Source of the DNA: an uncultured Nitrospira sp.
Lineage (GTDB): Bacteria; Nitrospirota; Nitrospiria; Nitrospirales; Nitrospiraceae
Direction: 5' to 3'
Assembly (NCBI GenBank): GCA_902500805.1
Contig: CABVSA010000013.1
Span: forward strand, 1 to 61,167
DNA: 61,167 bases
Numbering within the stretch: the first letter of the stretch is position 1; each line of letters opens with the position of its first letter. Positions 17,578 to 26,378 of the stretch are shown piece by piece. Under the pieces are notes generated by a model that saw only the letters and a list, made by a program, of their open reading frames with translations, was not told the DNA's origin and made no database searches. The position numbers and the translations under genes are program-made.

Positions 17578-18906
17578 CTAGAGTTGGAGGAAGAGGTAAA
17601 GGTCATTGACGTTGGTACCGGTCGGGCCGGTGTGAATATGGCATCCAAGCTTCTTTAAGGCTGGGTAAGTATTGTGCCGTTTCAATGCAGTGTGGAGGTC
17701 AACCTTGAGTCGTGTAGCCCGTGAGACCGTTTCGTTATTCACGAGGGCCCCTGCTGCGTCGGTTGGTCCGTCGGTGCCATCGCTTCCTAGCGCAACGACC
17801 CATGCATTGGGGAGATCTGAGAGTTCGGTTGCGGCTGCTGCCGCAAATTCCTGGGCCCGTCCTCCTTTCCCATGACCGGTGACCGTTACCGTAGTTTCCC
17901 CTCCTGCCACCACACAGTAGGGGCGTCTGACGCGGCTACGCCCGGTTCTGACCGCTTTGCCCAGTTCGACCAACTGCTTGGCCGCGACACGCGCCTCCCC
18001 CGTGAGGGGGGAGGATACGAGCTTGGTGAAGAGGCCCGATTCCCGTGCGACAGCTTCCAGCATGATGTGATTACTGCCGATAATGTGGTGGTGGACTGAT
18101 CGTCCACGAGGCGTACCAGGCTTTAAGGTTTCTGGTACTGCTCCTTGTTGTCCCCGCTGCAAGTAGCGACGGACTGCTGATGGAACTGCAGGCCAGATTT
18201 GGTAACGCTGCAAGACCTCGACAGCCTCGGTAAACGTAGAAGGATCAGCAGCTGTGGGGCCGGAGCCGATCGAGCCAAGATCATCACCGATCACATCGGA
18301 TAGGACAAGGGTGATGATCCTCGCACTCGTGGAGGCGGCTAGTCCGCCGCCCTTGATCAGGGAGAGATGTTTTCGGACGACATTGACCTCATTAATTGTG
18401 GCGCCGCATCGAAGCAGGAGCTGCGTCGTACGCTGTTTGTCGGCAAGGGTCACGCCTGAGACCGGAGCCGGTAACAGACTGGAGGCCCCTCCGGACAAGA
18501 GAACGATCAGCAGATCTCTTGGTGAGAGGCTCTGTGTCAGACGCAGTAGGCGCTGAGTCGCCACAAGTCCTGCGCGATTAGGGATTGGATGGCCGGCCTC
18601 GAGGATAGCCGTTCGTCTTGTGGGAAGTGAATGGCCCGTCTTTACGATGACAAGTCCATCCTCCAGCCGTTCTCCAAGCACGATCTCTAATGCCTGCGCC
18701 ATTCTTGCTGATGCCTTGCCGGCCCCGACGGCAATCACCCGTTTGGTATGGGACAGGTCAAATGATCGTCGTCCTATTCGCAGGGATGCTCCGTTGAGGG
18801 AGACTGTCTTGAGCAGGGCCTGATGAGGATCTGCGGCCGCAAGTCCTGCGGCCAGTAGCTTGTGAAGAAACGGTCGTACGGGAGAGGGGGGAAGACGAAG
18901 CAGCAT
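17578..18906 (-). CDS. Glycerate 2-kinase (MOFRL family)
   Basis: A 442-residue protein of the DUF4147-MOFRL family: VIAVGAGKASARMAQALE near the N-terminus, LLIVLLSGGASSLLPAP, LSDVIGDDLGSIGSGPTAAD, and the C-terminal VALGSDGTDGPTDAAGALV. These enzymes phosphorylate D-glycerate to 2-phosphoglycerate, linking glyoxylate or serine metabolism to glycolysis. It overlaps nothing but lies 15 bp from the Rph-like gene and 11 bp from the transglycosylase gene, suggesting co-transcription. Confidence 0.88.
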   Translation of the reverse strand: MLLRLPPSPVRPFLHKLLAAGLAAADPHQALLKTVSLNGASLRIGRRSFDLSHTKRVIAVGAGKASARMAQALEIVLGERLEDGLVIVKTGHSLPTRRTAILEAGHPIPNRAGLVATQRLLRLTQSLSPRDLLIVLLSGGASSLLPAPVSGVTLADKQRTTQLLLRCGATINEVNVVRKHLSLIKGGGLAASTSARIITLVLSDVIGDDLGSIGSGPTAADPSTFTEAVEVLQRYQIWPAVPSAVRRYLQRGQQGAVPETLKPGTPRGRSVHHHIIGSNHIMLEAVARESGLFTKLVSSPLTGEARVAAKQLVELGKAVRTGRSRVRRPYCVVAGGETTVTVTGHGKGGRAQEFAAAAATELSDLPNAWVVALGSDGTDGPTDAAGALVNNETVSRATRLKVDLHTALKRHNTYPALKKLGCHIHTGPTGTNVNDLYLFLQL

Positions 18907-18917
18907 GGAGATGAATG

Positions 18918-19967
18918 TCAGGGGGTAGGATCCTGCTTGAAGCAGCGATTGGGACAGGTCTGGCGAGGAACTCGGATCTGGTACGATCCCCGAGGGAGCA
19001 TGTCTTTCTTGAATTCCGGATTCAGCATTTTGATCTCAAGCAGGTACGTGCCGAATTCCTCGGCAACGGATGTCAACGCTCGTTGAGATTCCTTCACGTG
19101 CACGGTGATAGTTTCCGTCTCCAATGGCATGTAGAGATCTTTCTTGGTCAATCCAAGATACTTCTCCGGCTGGGAGTAGATTTCCTTCGCCGCGATTATG
19201 CGAGGGACGTATCGCATGGTCTCACGAGGCCCGTGCATCTTCCAATAGTCGGTAATTTTTTGTTCCTTGAGCAGCTTGCGAATCCGTTCTTCGCCGGCGT
19301 TGTAGGACGCCATCGCTAGGAACCAATCGTTGTCCTGAAAGTCTTTGAGGTACTTGAGGTACTTTACTGCCGCTTCGGTCGACATTTCGAGATTGCGACG
19401 TTCATCTCGGACGGCATCACTCTTAAGCCGGTAGCGCCGGCCCGTTGAGGGGATGAATTGCCAGGGGCCTGACGCCTTCGCTTTCGAGTAGGCGGCAGAA
19501 ATGCATTTACTCTCGACCAGCAACATATACTTGAGATCGTCCGGTAATCCGGTTTCTGCCAACTGCCTTTCAGCTGGAGGGAAACAACGCCCGGTACGTT
19601 TGGCAAGGATGATGCTCTCTCCTTGATCTTCTAAAAATTGATAGAACTCATACTCGATTCGTTCTCTCACTTGCCAGTTATCCAGAGGAACCTGCACTCC
19701 GGCAAAGGTAATCTTGTCCGGCAGCTTGAACGAGCTCAAAAAGAATCGTTCTCCCTCGCGCTTAATTTCCGGCAGGATGACGAGACGGTCTTCCGGTTCC
19801 GGCTGCCCATCCAACAAGTCAGGCGCGAGCAGATCCTTCTCTGTCTCCAGCTTTTGCCCGTTACTTGCCCCTGGATCTGTCGAGGCCAACGACGGGATAG
19901 CTATTGAGGTAAGAGGAACTATGACTCCGATCACCCCAATGAAGGACCGTACCCAATGGATCATCAT
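18918..19967 (-). CDS. Lytic transglycosylase, SLT domain (MltD-like)
   Basis: A 349-residue exported protein with a signal peptide. The catalytic Glu lies in LLVESKCISAAYSKAKASG, followed by PWQFIPSTGRRYRL and MASYNAGEERI, the three SLT family 1 motifs. The C-terminus (ITVHVKESQRALTSVAEEFGTYLLEIKMLN) resembles a degenerate LysM module. It cleaves peptidoglycan glycan strands to 1,6-anhydro ends in the periplasm. ATG 19967 is preceded by GAGGAGTCTGTGA. Confidence 0.88.
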   Translation of the reverse strand: MMIHWVRSFIGVIGVIVPLTSIAIPSLASTDPGASNGQKLETEKDLLAPDLLDGQPEPEDRLVILPEIKREGERFFLSSFKLPDKITFAGVQVPLDNWQVRERIEYEFYQFLEDQGESIILAKRTGRCFPPAERQLAETGLPDDLKYMLLVESKCISAAYSKAKASGPWQFIPSTGRRYRLKSDAVRDERRNLEMSTEAAVKYLKYLKDFQDNDWFLAMASYNAGEERIRKLLKEQKITDYWKMHGPRETMRYVPRIIAAKEIYSQPEKYLGLTKKDLYMPLETETITVHVKESQRALTSVAEEFGTYLLEIKMLNPEFKKDMLPRGSYQIRVPRQTCPNRCFKQDPTP

Positions 19968-20089
19968 TCACAGACTCCTCTCAATCATATCGCGAATAGG
20001 GCGCAAATGAGCAAGCAGTGAAGCTATCAGCTCCCTAAATTGCCGGCAAGCAGAATGGGTTTCTCATTCATGTTACACTGCCGTCTCTC

Positions 20090-20776
20090 ATGCGAACTCT
20101 GACTGGTCTGAACAAGACTATCACCGATTGCACAGCCTGTCCTCGTTTAGTCGTCTATCGACAGGCGATTGCAGATCAAAAGCGGAAGCAATATCGGGAT
20201 TGCGTCTACTGGGGACGACCAGTTCCCGGATTTGGAGATCCTCAAGCTCGACTCTATATTCTGGGGTTGGCGCCTGCGGCCCATGGTGGAAACCGGACGG
20301 GACGGGTCTTTACCGGTGATCGGAGTGGAGATTGGCTGTATGAGGCGTTGTATCGCCATGGATTCGCCAATCAAGCCGAATCGCAGTCCATAGGAGATGG
20401 TCTGACTCTGACGGACTGTTATATTGGAGCAACGGTGCGGTGTGCGCCCCCGGGGAATAAGCCTACTCCGGATGAGTTTGACTGTTGTAGCCGGTACTTG
20501 CAGGAAGAAATTCGTTTGCTGAAGAATCATCGAGTCGTGGTTGCGCTAGGGAAAATTGCGTTCGATCACTATCTCAAGACCTGTCGCTCACAAGGCCATA
20601 CGATTTCCGCACCAGCTCCTAAGTTCGGACATGGAGCTGTCTACCGATTTCCCTGGGGCGTGACTCTGGTAGGTTCCTATCACCCCAGCCAACAAAACAC
20701 ATTTACAGGGAAATTGACCCGGCCGATGTTCCACGCAGTCTTTCAGCGGGCTAGGAAAGAAATAGATGGGCTCTAG
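20090..20776 (+). CDS. Uracil-DNA glycosylase family 5 (UdgB-type)
   Basis: A 228-residue enzyme with motif A GLAPAAHGGNRTGR (no Asp or Asn water activator at the usual site, characteristic of family 5) and a C-terminal motif GSYHPSQQNTFTGKL. The [4Fe-4S] cysteines include CTACP near the N-terminus and C in VRCAPPGNKPTP. It removes uracil and other deaminated bases from DNA. The stop codon lies inside the hairpin at 20771-20825. Confidence 0.85.
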   Translation: MRTLTGLNKTITDCTACPRLVVYRQAIADQKRKQYRDCVYWGRPVPGFGDPQARLYILGLAPAAHGGNRTGRVFTGDRSGDWLYEALYRHGFANQAESQSIGDGLTLTDCYIGATVRCAPPGNKPTPDEFDCCSRYLQEEIRLLKNHRVVVALGKIAFDHYLKTCRSQGHTISAPAPKFGHGAVYRFPWGVTLVGSYHPSQQNTFTGKLTRPMFHAVFQRARKEIDGL

Positions 20777-20825
20777 CAGTCTGCTGAAAAACCATTCGTC
20801 CAATTTTTTCAACAGACCGCTAGAG
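20771..20825. terminator. Bidirectional hairpin between udg and transaldolase
   Basis: CTCTAGCAGTCTGCTGAAAAA (20771-20791) pairs with the inverse TTTTTTCAACAGACCGCTAGAG (20804-20825) with two mismatches over about 21 bp. A- and T-runs flank the loop. It separates convergent genes and overlaps the udg stop codon. The same kind of sequence occurs as small mobile palindromic repeats in other bacteria, so it may be a MITE-like unit recruited as a terminator. Confidence 0.6.
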
Positions 20826-20910
20826 CCAGTTTCAACCGTTCAGACTCAACACCACATATTTCACCCACCCATGTCTTGTGCCCATACCCTGGCAGTTGCC
20901 ACAGGAGCTC

Positions 20911-21558
20911 TTATTGCTGCCCTTTTGCTTTCCAGTCGTCGAGGAACTTCTTGAGGCCTGAATCAGTGAGTGGGTGTTTAAAGAGAGCCTGGAATATACT
21001 GTAGGGCATTGTGCAGATATGGCCACCTGCTAAGGCTGCTTCTACGACGTGCTGTGGATGACGGACGCTTGCCACCAATACCAGTGTCTTATAATCATAG
21101 TTCTTATAGATCGTCAGGATCTGCCGGATAAGCTCCATCCCGTTCGAGCTGATGTCATCGAGGCGTCCGATGAAAGGTGACACGCACCAGGCCCCGGCTT
21201 TGGCGGCCAACATGGCCTGAGTCGGAGAAAAGCAGAGGGTGACGTTTACCTTGATGCCTTCGGCGGCTAACCGCTTTGTAGCCTTCAACCCTTCTGGGAT
21301 CAATGGACATTTCACCACAATATTCTGATGGATCTTGGCTAGCTCTTTGCCTTCCTTGACCATGGCGTCTGCTTCGATACTTACGACCTCGGCACTGATT
21401 GGCCCGTCGACGATCTTGCACACCTCTTGCAACATTTCTCGAAAACTTCGACCTTCCTTCACGACCAAGGAGGGATTGGTTGTCACGCCGTCGAGCAGTC
21501 CGAAGCTGGCGGCTTCCTGGATTTCCTTCACGTTGGCGGTATCGAGATAAATCTTCAT
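20911..21558 (-). CDS. fsa: Transaldolase / fructose-6-phosphate aldolase-like (TalC/Fsa)
   Basis: A 215-residue short transaldolase. It starts [13 protein letters not shown], has [10 protein letters not shown], the Schiff-base lysine region [17 protein letters not shown], and [10 protein letters not shown]. The short length places it in the Fsa/TalC subfamily, which forms decameric cytoplasmic aldolases or transaldolases; sequence alone does not tell which activity. ATG 21558 follows AGGAAAGGGACAATC. Confidence 0.9.
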   Translation of the reverse strand: MKIYLDTANVKEIQEAASFGLLDGVTTNPSLVVKEGRSFREMLQEVCKIVDGPISAEVVSIEADAMVKEGKELAKIHQNIVVKCPLIPEGLKATKRLAAEGIKVNVTLCFSPTQAMLAAKAGAWCVSPFIGRLDDISSNGMELIRQILTIYKNYDYKTLVLVASVRHPQHVVEAALAGGHICTMPYSIFQALFKHPLTDSGLKKFLDDWKAKGQQ

Positions 21559-21666
21559 GATTGTCCCTTTCCTCACCAAGAAACAGTGGACGGATATCGA
21601 TTCTACTTACTTATCGGTTATTCTATGAGGAACTCGATCGTAGTGCAACTTAATCAGTTCAAAAGT

Positions 21667-21695
21667 TTGACAGACGGTAAGCTGAACGTTAGAAT
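21667..21695 (+). promoter_or_regulatory. Sigma70-like promoter for the small lipoprotein gene
   Basis: TTGACA (21667-21672), a 17 bp spacer, then TAGAAT (21690-21695). This is a near-consensus promoter about 46 bp upstream of the lipoprotein start at 21741. It lacks the TGGACA half-site of the CarH-like operators, so it appears constitutive. Confidence 0.6.
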
Positions 21696-21740
21696 TTTTT
21701 TGAATTTAGATTTACTCCATCTCATAACGGAGAAAATGTG

Positions 21741-22055
21741 ATGCGACGAATGGTGTATCTGTTGTGTATCTGTAGCGTGGTCACCGCCTGCGGAGGGAGT
21801 AATCCTTACCTGGAAGCATCGCTTAAGCCGGCTGAGCTCCAAGGGAAGGATAAAGCCTGGTTTGAGAAAAATTGGGGGGCCCCAACTGGCAAAGCGTCCC
21901 GGTTTTTTGGGGGAGAGACTTGGACCTATTACAGTATTGCCGGAGGGAAATCAGGTCCGCCGCTATTCAACTTTAAGCCCAATGAATGTCAAATTACTCT
22001 CAAGTTTGACAAAAATGAAAAGCTTTCCGACTACAACTATTCCTCAGGGTGCTAG
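21741..22055 (+). CDS. Small lipoprotein, BamE/SmpA-like fold possible
   Basis: 104 residues with a lipobox VTACG (Cys about 17), then KAWFEKNWGAPTGKASRFFGGETWTYYSI. A helix, a GAP turn and a Trp-Tyr strand is the pattern of BamE/SmpA-like small outer-membrane lipoproteins. The start is ATG 21741 behind GGAG. Function unknown. Confidence 0.65.
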   Translation: MRRMVYLLCICSVVTACGGSNPYLEASLKPAELQGKDKAWFEKNWGAPTGKASRFFGGETWTYYSIAGGKSGPPLFNFKPNECQITLKFDKNEKLSDYNYSSGC

Positions 22056-22127
22056 CCAGAATTCTATATAGGATGCCCTGTCTTGAATCTGCACAGAGTC
22101 GGATCGATCTCGGGCCAGACTCGACCT

Positions 22128-22400
22128 CTAGATAGGGTGTTCATCTCGGAACTTTCCTGCGCACTCTTTGCTGCAGAAGCAATACTCCCGTCCTCCGATC
22201 AGTTCGATTATGGCTATTCGCCTCGGGACGAATATGTGACAGACTGGGTCCTGGATCATCTGATCCAGTTCATCACCTGGACTCTGTGTGGAAGAATTTC
22301 CCTGACTATTTTGAAGTGGAGTTTTGAAGCCGCGAAACATATGGCGGAGTAGGTAGTACAGTATGGTGAGGAGCAAACTGACAAGAATGAGTCTATACAT
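22128..22400 (-). CDS. PP0621-family membrane-anchored YHS-like protein
   Basis: A 90-residue protein: an N-terminal membrane helix (ILVSLLLTILYYLL), a flexible linker, then a C-terminal module with QDPVCHIFVPRRIA and REYCFCSKECAGKF. The DPVC and CSKEC cysteines are the metal-type ligands of YHS/TRASH-like domains. Proteins of this size and architecture are the PP0621 family, of unknown role, probably metal-binding at the membrane. Confidence 0.7.
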   Translation of the reverse strand: MYRLILVSLLLTILYYLLRHMFRGFKTPLQNSQGNSSTQSPGDELDQMIQDPVCHIFVPRRIAIIELIGGREYCFCSKECAGKFRDEHPI

Positions 22401-22610
22401 AGTGGTCTACTGCTAGCTGGTCCACAATCCTATGAGAGCGATCGCTACCTGTCAAGGTGATCGCTTCCACCCGTCGATTGTATACCACTGTTCGCCGAGC
22501 AAGTTCATTTGGCCTACTTGAATAGGTCTTATTGGGGATCATCTCTTGGTGTCATACAGTACTTCAGGAGGACTGGTTTTCCCTATCTCATGATGCTAGA
22601 GTGCGCACCT

Positions 22611-22763
22611 ATGAAGACCTGCGATAAATGCCATGGAGCGATGCTTCCAGAACGAGCAGTGGATTTGGATGCTGGACTGGCGATCACAGTGTTTGCGTGT
22701 TTAAACTGTGGCCGTCGGAAAGCAGCGGATCAGGAACCTCGGCCGATCACGGCGCGACACTAA
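22611..22763 (+). CDS. Small zinc-ribbon protein
   Basis: 50 residues beginning MKTCDKCHGAMLPERAVDL, with a second pair CLNCGRR, a CxxC-x(~27)-CxxC ribbon. The same layout (CxxCxG, M, an Asp about ten residues on, CxxCG) is found in the proteins at 45337 and 51101, so the three are paralogues. An upstream in-frame start (22509) would add residues unlike the family; none has a strong Shine-Dalgarno. Function unknown. Confidence 0.55.
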   Translation: MKTCDKCHGAMLPERAVDLDAGLAITVFACLNCGRRKAADQEPRPITARH

Positions 22764-23130
22764 TCCTTCCTGTCTCCAAACTACTACACGTTGATGGGGG
22801 AACATATCGGGAGGCAATGGGTCGGCCCGAGTGTTTCCCCCGTTCATGCCCATCGACTCCTCTCATCTGAGGCCAACTCGCCCCCATTTCACACAGCTGG
22901 TGGCAAGAAAGCGGCCTCAAGATCAAGAAGCAACAGGAAACGTGTATCTTTTGGGCCGATCAGGATCTGGCTTGAAGCTGTGCACGTGATTTGTCAAGGA
23001 GGTCTGGGGTTTTTTAGTGTGATCCGGCTTGTCCAATGCGGAAAGAGAGAGACCATTTGGCATCTGGTGAGATCAGAAAAAGGATCCCCGCCAGAACTCG
23101 GTCAAGAGCAATACCCCCTGTAACGGCTTG
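22764..23130. other. Intergenic region, nothing recognised
   Basis: 367 bp between the zinc-ribbon gene and the 3' end of dapB. One open frame (22791-23123) has no homology I recognise and no credible ribosome site. No hairpin with a U-tract was seen. Confidence 0.4.
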
Positions 23131-23934
23131 CTAGCGAAGACTCAAGACATCCATCATATCGTACAGACCTGGAGGTTGGCGGACGACCCATCGTGCAGCA
23201 CGGAGAGCTCCGCGGGCAAAGGTATCGCGGCTGCTGGCCCGGTGCGTCACCTCTATGCGTTCGCCCATGCCACCGAACAGAACGGTATGGTCACCGACGA
23301 TATCACCGGCACGAATGGTTTGGATCCCAATTTCACCTTTGGTCCGTTCCCCGATCAATCCCTTACGAGCATAGACACCCACTTGATTCAAATCACGGCT
23401 TACGGACCGTGCGAGAACTTCGGCAATCTTGAGGGCTGTGCCGCTCGGAGCATCTTTCTTCAACCTGTGGTGGGCCTCGATCACTTCGATGTCATAGTCG
23501 TCTCCAAGAGTTTTGGCCATCTCACTGATGACTTTATAGAGAAGATTGATACCGACGCTCATGTTTGGAGAAAACACACAGGGAATGTGTTGGGTGAGCG
23601 TTTTAAGTTCATCGAGCTGGTCGGGTGAGAATCCGGTCGTCCCGATGACCGCTGCACGTCGTGAACGAGCGACTGTTCGCATGTGATCAAGGGTCGCCTC
23701 GGGGGAAGAAAAATCAACCACGACCTCCCCTCGCTCCATCAAGGCCGATAGATCCTCCGTGATCGGGACGCCGGCTCGTCCAGACCCGGCGAATTCACCT
23801 GAATCTTCTCCCAATGCCGGGTGGCCTTTCCCCTCCAGCGCTCCTACCAGCATCAATGCGGTGGAATCCTTGACCAGTGACACCAACCTGCATCCCATTC
23901 GTCCGGCAGCGCCGGCTACAACGACCTTGATCAT
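23131..23934 (-). CDS. dapB: 4-hydroxy-tetrahydrodipicolinate reductase
   Basis: A 267-residue reductase with the NAD(P) loop GAAGRMGCRLV, VVDFSSPEATL, and the active-site signature EAHHRLKKDAPSGTAL (catalytic His and Lys). It reduces hydroxy-tetrahydrodipicolinate for lysine and diaminopimelate synthesis. Last gene of the arg/lys operon, 22 bp after dapA. The product would feed DapL (9638-10813). Confidence 0.96.
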   Translation of the reverse strand: MIKVVVAGAAGRMGCRLVSLVKDSTALMLVGALEGKGHPALGEDSGEFAGSGRAGVPITEDLSALMERGEVVVDFSSPEATLDHMRTVARSRRAAVIGTTGFSPDQLDELKTLTQHIPCVFSPNMSVGINLLYKVISEMAKTLGDDYDIEVIEAHHRLKKDAPSGTALKIAEVLARSVSRDLNQVGVYARKGLIGERTKGEIGIQTIRAGDIVGDHTVLFGGMGERIEVTHRASSRDTFARGALRAARWVVRQPPGLYDMMDVLSLR

Positions 23935-23956
23935 CTTCTTCTCACCATCGGCATCA

Positions 23957-24841
23957 TTAACGTGTGATCAATGAGGCATCCTTAAGGACCTGAACCAACT
24001 TCTCACGTGTGTCTTGTGCCATTGAGCAGAGGGGCAGGCGCAGCTCAGGGTCGATCTTGCCCATCAAGCTCAGGGCTTCCTTCACCGGAATTGGATTCGT
24101 TTCAAAGAACAGCGCAGCAAAGAGAGGAGAGAGTTTGAAATGGATACGTCGAGCCTCCTCGATCTTACCTTCGGTAAATGCTGCGACGAGCCGGGCCATT
24201 TCTGCCGGTACAATATTTGCTGTCACCGTAATGACCCCCTTCCCGCCAACCGCCATCATCGGAAGGGTGAGAGCATCATCACCCGCCAGGACGGTGAGGC
24301 GGTCGCCGCACATCTGTACGAGGTCCGAGGCTTGTTGGACGGACCCGCTTCCTTCCTTGACTCCAACAATCGTCGGAAGGGCGGTGAGACGGGCAATCGT
24401 GGTCGGGAGCATGTTTACTCCGGTACGACCAGGAATGTTGTACAGGACCAAGGGAAGGTCGACAGCCTCGGCAACGGCCCGGTAATGGCGGTACAGGCCT
24501 TCTTGTGTGGGTTTGTTGTAATAGGGCGTGATCAACAATGCTGCATCGGCGCCGGCCTGCTTCGCATGTTTGGTAAGGGCGATCGCTTCGTCCGTGCTAT
24601 TTGAACCGGTTCCGGCAACTACTGGAACACGGTGACGGACGACTTCCACCGTCAGTTCGATGACCCGATTATGCTCATCGTGAGAAAGAGTGGCCGACTC
24701 CCCGGTCGTTCCGCATGGGACGATGCCGTTTGTCCCATGTGCAATTTGCCATTCAATCAGGTCGGCCAGGGCCCGTTCATCAACTTTGCCCTTGCGAAAT
24801 GGCGTTACGATCGCGACAAGAGATCCAGTAAACATGCTCAC
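23957..24841 (-). CDS. dapA: 4-hydroxy-tetrahydrodipicolinate synthase
   Basis: A 294-residue TIM-barrel lyase. It shows GTTGESATL near the N-terminus, YYNKPTQEGLYRHY with the catalytic Tyr, YNIPGRTGVN, and the Schiff-base lysine in VGVKEGSG. It condenses pyruvate with aspartate semialdehyde. It overlaps lysA by 4 bp. Confidence 0.96.
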   Translation of the reverse strand: MSMFTGSLVAIVTPFRKGKVDERALADLIEWQIAHGTNGIVPCGTTGESATLSHDEHNRVIELTVEVVRHRVPVVAGTGSNSTDEAIALTKHAKQAGADAALLITPYYNKPTQEGLYRHYRAVAEAVDLPLVLYNIPGRTGVNMLPTTIARLTALPTIVGVKEGSGSVQQASDLVQMCGDRLTVLAGDDALTLPMMAVGGKGVITVTANIVPAEMARLVAAFTEGKIEEARRIHFKLSPLFAALFFETNPIPVKEALSLMGKIDPELRLPLCSMAQDTREKLVQVLKDASLITR

Positions 24842-26109
24842 TCCGTTTCGTTCAGGAACGACGGGATCGTCTCCCCGTTGACGAGGTCATCATACGTTTC
24901 GCGTTCACGAATGACGTGGAATTCACCACCCTTCACGAGGACTTCTGGGACTCGTGGTCGAGAGTTGTAGTTTGACGCCATCACAAAGCCATAGGCTCCG
25001 GCACTCATGACCGCCAGCAAGTCATCAGGTTGGATGTTCGGCAACGAACGCTCTTTGGCTAAGAAATCTCCGGATTCGCACACAGGCCCAACGATATCCA
25101 CCATGTGTTTAGGACGATGGGCTGCCGCTTCGTTCACCGGTCGGATCTCATGGTACGCCCCGTACAAACTGGGGCGAATGAGGTCGTTCATAGCCGCGTC
25201 GACAATGACGAAATGTTTTGTCTCACCGGCTTTCTCGTACAACGCCTTGGTCACGAGGATGCCGGCGTTCCCGACGATGACACGGCCCGGTTCCATGACC
25301 AGTGTTAGTCCCAGCCCCTTGACGAGGGGTGAAATCGCATGAGCCAGGTCTTGAGGCAACGGCGGCTTCTCATCGGAATAGGTGATACCGAGTCCGCCGC
25401 CGATATTCAGATAACGAATGTTGATGCCATGGGTTTTTAGCGTGTCGATCAGAGCCACGACTTTCTTCAACGAATCGACGAACGGCGTCACATCCGTCAA
25501 CTGTGAACCGATATGAGCATGGACTCCGACAACGTCGATGTGGGTCATCGAGGATGCCGTCTTGTATTCTTCCAACGCACGATCGGCTGCGATCCCGAAC
25601 TTGCTTTTCTTCATCCCTGTCGAAATGTACGGATGTGTTTTAGGGTCCACATCGGGATTGATGCGCAACGCAATCCGAGCCTTCATGCCGACCGAAGCGG
25701 CGACATCGTTGATGGCGCGGATTTCGGCGGCAGACTCGACATTGAACATGAGAATATTTGCCTTGAGCGCATCACGAATTTCGTCTGGGGACTTGCCGAC
25801 ACCGGCAAAGACGATTTTGGAGGCAGGTACGCCGGCCTTCATGGCCCTGAACAGTTCACCACCGGATACAATATCCACGCCGCTCCCTTCCCGTGCCATC
25901 AGCCTCAGAATGGCGAGATTGGAGTTCGCCTTCATCGCAAACGCAATGACATGCGGGATATCCTTGAACGCGTTGTCATAGGCGTGAAAGTGACGGATGA
26001 GCGTCTCGTGGCTGTAGATATAACAAGGAGTGCCTAGTTCTTTCGCGATCCGGCTGACGGGGACTTGCTCGCAGTATAATTCGCCATGCTGATACTCAAA
26101 GCTATGCAT
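24838..26109 (-). CDS. lysA: Diaminopimelate decarboxylase
   Basis: A 423-residue fold-type III PLP enzyme. The PLP lysine is in FAMKANSNLAIL (about residue 60), with GGGLGITY, EPGRVIVGNAG, and the C-terminal GPVCESGDFLAK and GAYGFVMASNYN motifs. It makes L-lysine from meso-diaminopimelate. It lies 41 bp after a small LptM-like lipoprotein gene and overlaps dapA. Confidence 0.96.
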   Translation of the reverse strand: MHSFEYQHGELYCEQVPVSRIAKELGTPCYIYSHETLIRHFHAYDNAFKDIPHVIAFAMKANSNLAILRLMAREGSGVDIVSGGELFRAMKAGVPASKIVFAGVGKSPDEIRDALKANILMFNVESAAEIRAINDVAASVGMKARIALRINPDVDPKTHPYISTGMKKSKFGIAADRALEEYKTASSMTHIDVVGVHAHIGSQLTDVTPFVDSLKKVVALIDTLKTHGINIRYLNIGGGLGITYSDEKPPLPQDLAHAISPLVKGLGLTLVMEPGRVIVGNAGILVTKALYEKAGETKHFVIVDAAMNDLIRPSLYGAYHEIRPVNEAAAHRPKHMVDIVGPVCESGDFLAKERSLPNIQPDDLLAVMSAGAYGFVMASNYNSRPRVPEVLVKGGEFHVIRERETYDDLVNGETIPSFLNETE

Positions 26110-26150
26110 TGTCTCAATCCTTAATCAAAAGTAGGTTCGTCCGCTGAGCG

Positions 26151-26378
26151 TCACCGAGTCCCCACCGGCTGCGAAGGTGGCAGCCCAATGTCATGCCCAT
26201 CCAAAGACAGGTCAGGAGCTCCTGGGTCTACTGCCTCGTGCTCTGTCTGGAGCGCATGCTGTTTCTTTTGTTTTTCAACCGTAGGGGCGACGCCCACATA
26301 CTCAGGAGGGACAGGCGATCCCACGACGCCACAGGCGATCACCAACCCTGTGGAAAATAGAACCACCAGTGTCCTCAT
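26151..26378 (-). CDS. Small lipoprotein, LptM (YifL)-like
   Basis: A 75-residue lipoprotein with lipobox VIACG (Cys16) followed by CGVVGSPVPPEY. That short Cys-Gly-x-x-Gly-x-Pro start directly upstream of lysA is where LptM-type (YifL) lipoproteins, which help LptD maturation, are often encoded. The C-terminal part is Pro/Asp-rich and unconserved-looking. It overlaps argH by 4 bp. The LptM assignment rests on position and the few residues after the lipidated Cys. Confidence 0.55.
   Translation of the reverse strand: MRTLVVLFSTGLVIACGVVGSPVPPEYVGVAPTVEKQKKQHALQTEHEAVDPGAPDLSLDGHDIGLPPSQPVGTR

Noticed and set aside
22791..23123. A 110-codon open frame downstream of the small zinc ribbon
   Set aside because: No ribosome site, unusual composition and no recognisable motif; probably chance.
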